Assembly (NCBI GenBank): GCA_964652835.1
Contig: CAZZCB010000022.1
Coordinates: forward strand, 1 to 6,718
Source of the DNA: JAUPTX01 sp964652835
Lineage (GTDB): Bacteria > Patescibacteriota > Minisyncoccia > Phycocordibacterales > CSBR16-119
Direction of reading: 5' to 3'
Length of the DNA: 6,718 bases
Under the pieces are notes generated by a model. That model saw only the letters and a program-made list of their open reading frames with translations, was not told the DNA's origin and did not search any database. Both the position numbers and the translations under genes were made by a program. Within the stretch, counting starts at the first letter, position 1, and the number at the start of each line of letters is the position of its first letter. Shown here piece by piece: positions 5,784-6,718 of the stretch.

Positions 5784-6718
5784 ATGAAAAAACTTTACAA
5801 CAGAAAGTCAAAAGAGCAGCTTTTTGCTCAAATAGAAAAAGAAAATTTTCGTAGAAAGACAATATCTTTTTATCGTTATGTAAAAATCGCAGATCCAAAA
5901 GCGATGCGGGATTTTCTGTATGTGAATTTCGAAAAGCTGGGATGTTTGGGTAGAATTTATGTCGCTCATGAGGGTATAAACGCCCAAATGAATGTTCCAG
6001 AGTATAACTTTGAAGAGTTTGATAAATTTATCCAAGGATTGCCAGAGTTTGTCGGAGTGCCGTATAAAGTGGCTGTAGAAGAAAAAGGTAAATCATCTTT
6101 CCTAAAGTTGATTGTAAAAGTCCGCCCAAAAATTGTCGCAGATGGACTGGATGACTCAACTTTTGATCCAGCCAACACTGGTGCATATGCTAGCGCAGAA
6201 GAGGTTAACCAGATGATAGATAAAGGTGCTACTGTGATAGATATGAGGAATTTTTATGAAGCTGAAATTGGACATTTTGAAAATGCAAAGATAATGCCAG
6301 TTGATACTTTCCGTGAACAGCTCGCAAAAGTCGAAGATATGTTTTCCGATAAAAAAGATGAAGAGGTTTTGCTTTATTGTACCGGGGGAATTAGATGTGA
6401 AAAGGCGAGTGCTTGGATGAAGCATAAAGGATTTAAAAATGTAAAACATATAAAAGGTGGAGTGATAGATTACGCTCATCAGGTAAAAGAAAAAGGTTTG
6501 CCAAATAAATTCAAGGGTAAAAATTTCGTTTTTGATGAAAGGTTGGGCGAGAGGGTGGGAGATGAAATAATTTCAGTGTGTCATTTGTGTGACAAAAACA
6601 AAACAGATGAACATAGACATTGTAAAAATGAAAACTGTCATGTTCTGCATTTGTCTTGTGATGATTGTTTAGAAAAGTATAAAGGGTATTGTTCTAATTT
6701 TTGTCGTTTGTGCGATGC
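5784..6718 (+). CDS. trhO: tRNA uridine(34) hydroxylase TrhO (YceA-type, rhodanese domain); 3' end cut off by the window
   Basis: TrhO hydroxylates uridine 34 in the anticodon of certain tRNAs to 5-hydroxyuridine using O2, the first step toward wobble modifications such as cmo5U. The visible 311 residues follow E. coli TrhO (YceA) throughout. The N-terminal domain has TISFYRYVKIADPKAMRD and VAHEGINAQ (HEGINA at 62-67). The rhodanese domain (about 132-225) has IDMRNFYEAEIGHFENA (from I152) and the active-site loop CTGGIRCEKASAWMKH, with C199 as the presumed catalytic Cys and C205 in the loop. GKNFVFDERLGERVGDEI then leads to a Cys-rich tail (C266, C269, C280, C285, C292, C295, C303, C307, C310), probably metal-binding. 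No stop is reached; the family is about 350 residues. The start is fixed by an in-frame TGA at 5763-5765 with no other start between. GGG abuts the ATG, too close to act as a Shine-Dalgarno sequence. The leader may control translation. Confidence 0.95.
   Translation, partial: MKKLYNRKSKEQLFAQIEKENFRRKTISFYRYVKIADPKAMRDFLYVNFEKLGCLGRIYVAHEGINAQMNVPEYNFEEFDKFIQGLPEFVGVPYKVAVEEKGKSSFLKLIVKVRPKIVADGLDDSTFDPANTGAYASAEEVNQMIDKGATVIDMRNFYEAEIGHFENAKIMPVDTFREQLAKVEDMFSDKKDEEVLLYCTGGIRCEKASAWMKHKGFKNVKHIKGGVIDYAHQVKEKGLPNKFKGKNFVFDERLGERVGDEIISVCHLCDKNKTDEHRHCKNENCHVLHLSCDDCLEKYKGYCSNFCRLCD

Larger units (their letters stand above)
5664..5788 (+). promoter_or_regulatory. Candidate RNA switch in the trhO leader: long-range helix sequestering the start codon
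   Basis: Bases 5664-5681 (TTAATCCCGTTAGAGATA) are complementary to 5771-5788 (TATCTTTAACGGGATGAA). In RNA this gives 17 of 18 pairs counting one G-U wobble (5676 with 5776); the single mismatch is 5666 with 5786. Fifteen of the pairs (5667-5681 with 5771-5785) are contiguous and include the A and U of the start codon. The same left segment forms a competing local hairpin with 5694-5709, so the two structures exclude each other. A 7-bp hairpin (5754-5770) directly abuts the sequestered segment. No known riboswitch class is recognised. It requires that transcription begin at or upstream of about 5664, which is not shown; otherwise the repeats may be DNA operator sites. Confidence 0.5.

Overview
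The window looks like low-GC bacterial chromosome, most likely from a reduced-genome Candidate Phyla Radiation (Patescibacteria, Parcubacteria-like) organism. That assignment is an inference. It rests on the UvrD-type helicase fused to a RecB-like nuclease, the compact layout, and start codons with no good Shine-Dalgarno sequence. No rRNA or ribosomal protein gene is present to settle it. The standard stop codons TAA and TGA are both used.

Layout, left to right. (1) The last 49 codons of an MsrB methionine sulfoxide reductase (1-150) are followed after 12 bp by a complete M3A-family zinc oligopeptidase (163-2115), on the same strand and probably co-transcribed. (2) A small leftward hypothetical gene (2121-2372) fills the interval before the helicase. 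Its candidate promoter lies back to back with, and overlaps, an extended -10 promoter for the helicase. (3) A 1012-residue SF1 helicase-nuclease (2428-5466) has all helicase motifs and an intact PD-(D/E)XK core, and it probably starts on a leaderless mRNA. (4) From 5467 to 5783 there is no visible gene. This interval holds a very strong hairpin oriented as a terminator for leftward transcription (5472-5502), a scaffold gap of exactly 100 N (5510-5609), a perfect leftward -35 hexamer at the right edge of the gap, and an AT-rich leader. (5) A trhO-type tRNA U34 hydroxylase gene (5784 onward) is cut off by the window end after 311 codons.

How the genes relate: MsrB repairs oxidised methionine and the M3A peptidase degrades short peptides, so the left pair fits protein repair and turnover. 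The helicase-nuclease fits DNA end processing or repair. TrhO modifies the tRNA wobble uridine using O2. MsrB and TrhO together suggest an organism that meets oxygen.

The most interesting signal is the trhO leader. One segment (5664-5683) can pair either with a nearby partner (5694-5709) or, over about 18 nt, with the sequence covering the trhO start codon (5771-5788). That is the architecture of a translational RNA switch. The second signal is a probable leftward transcription unit hidden in the scaffold gap, with a -35 box at one edge and a terminator at the other.
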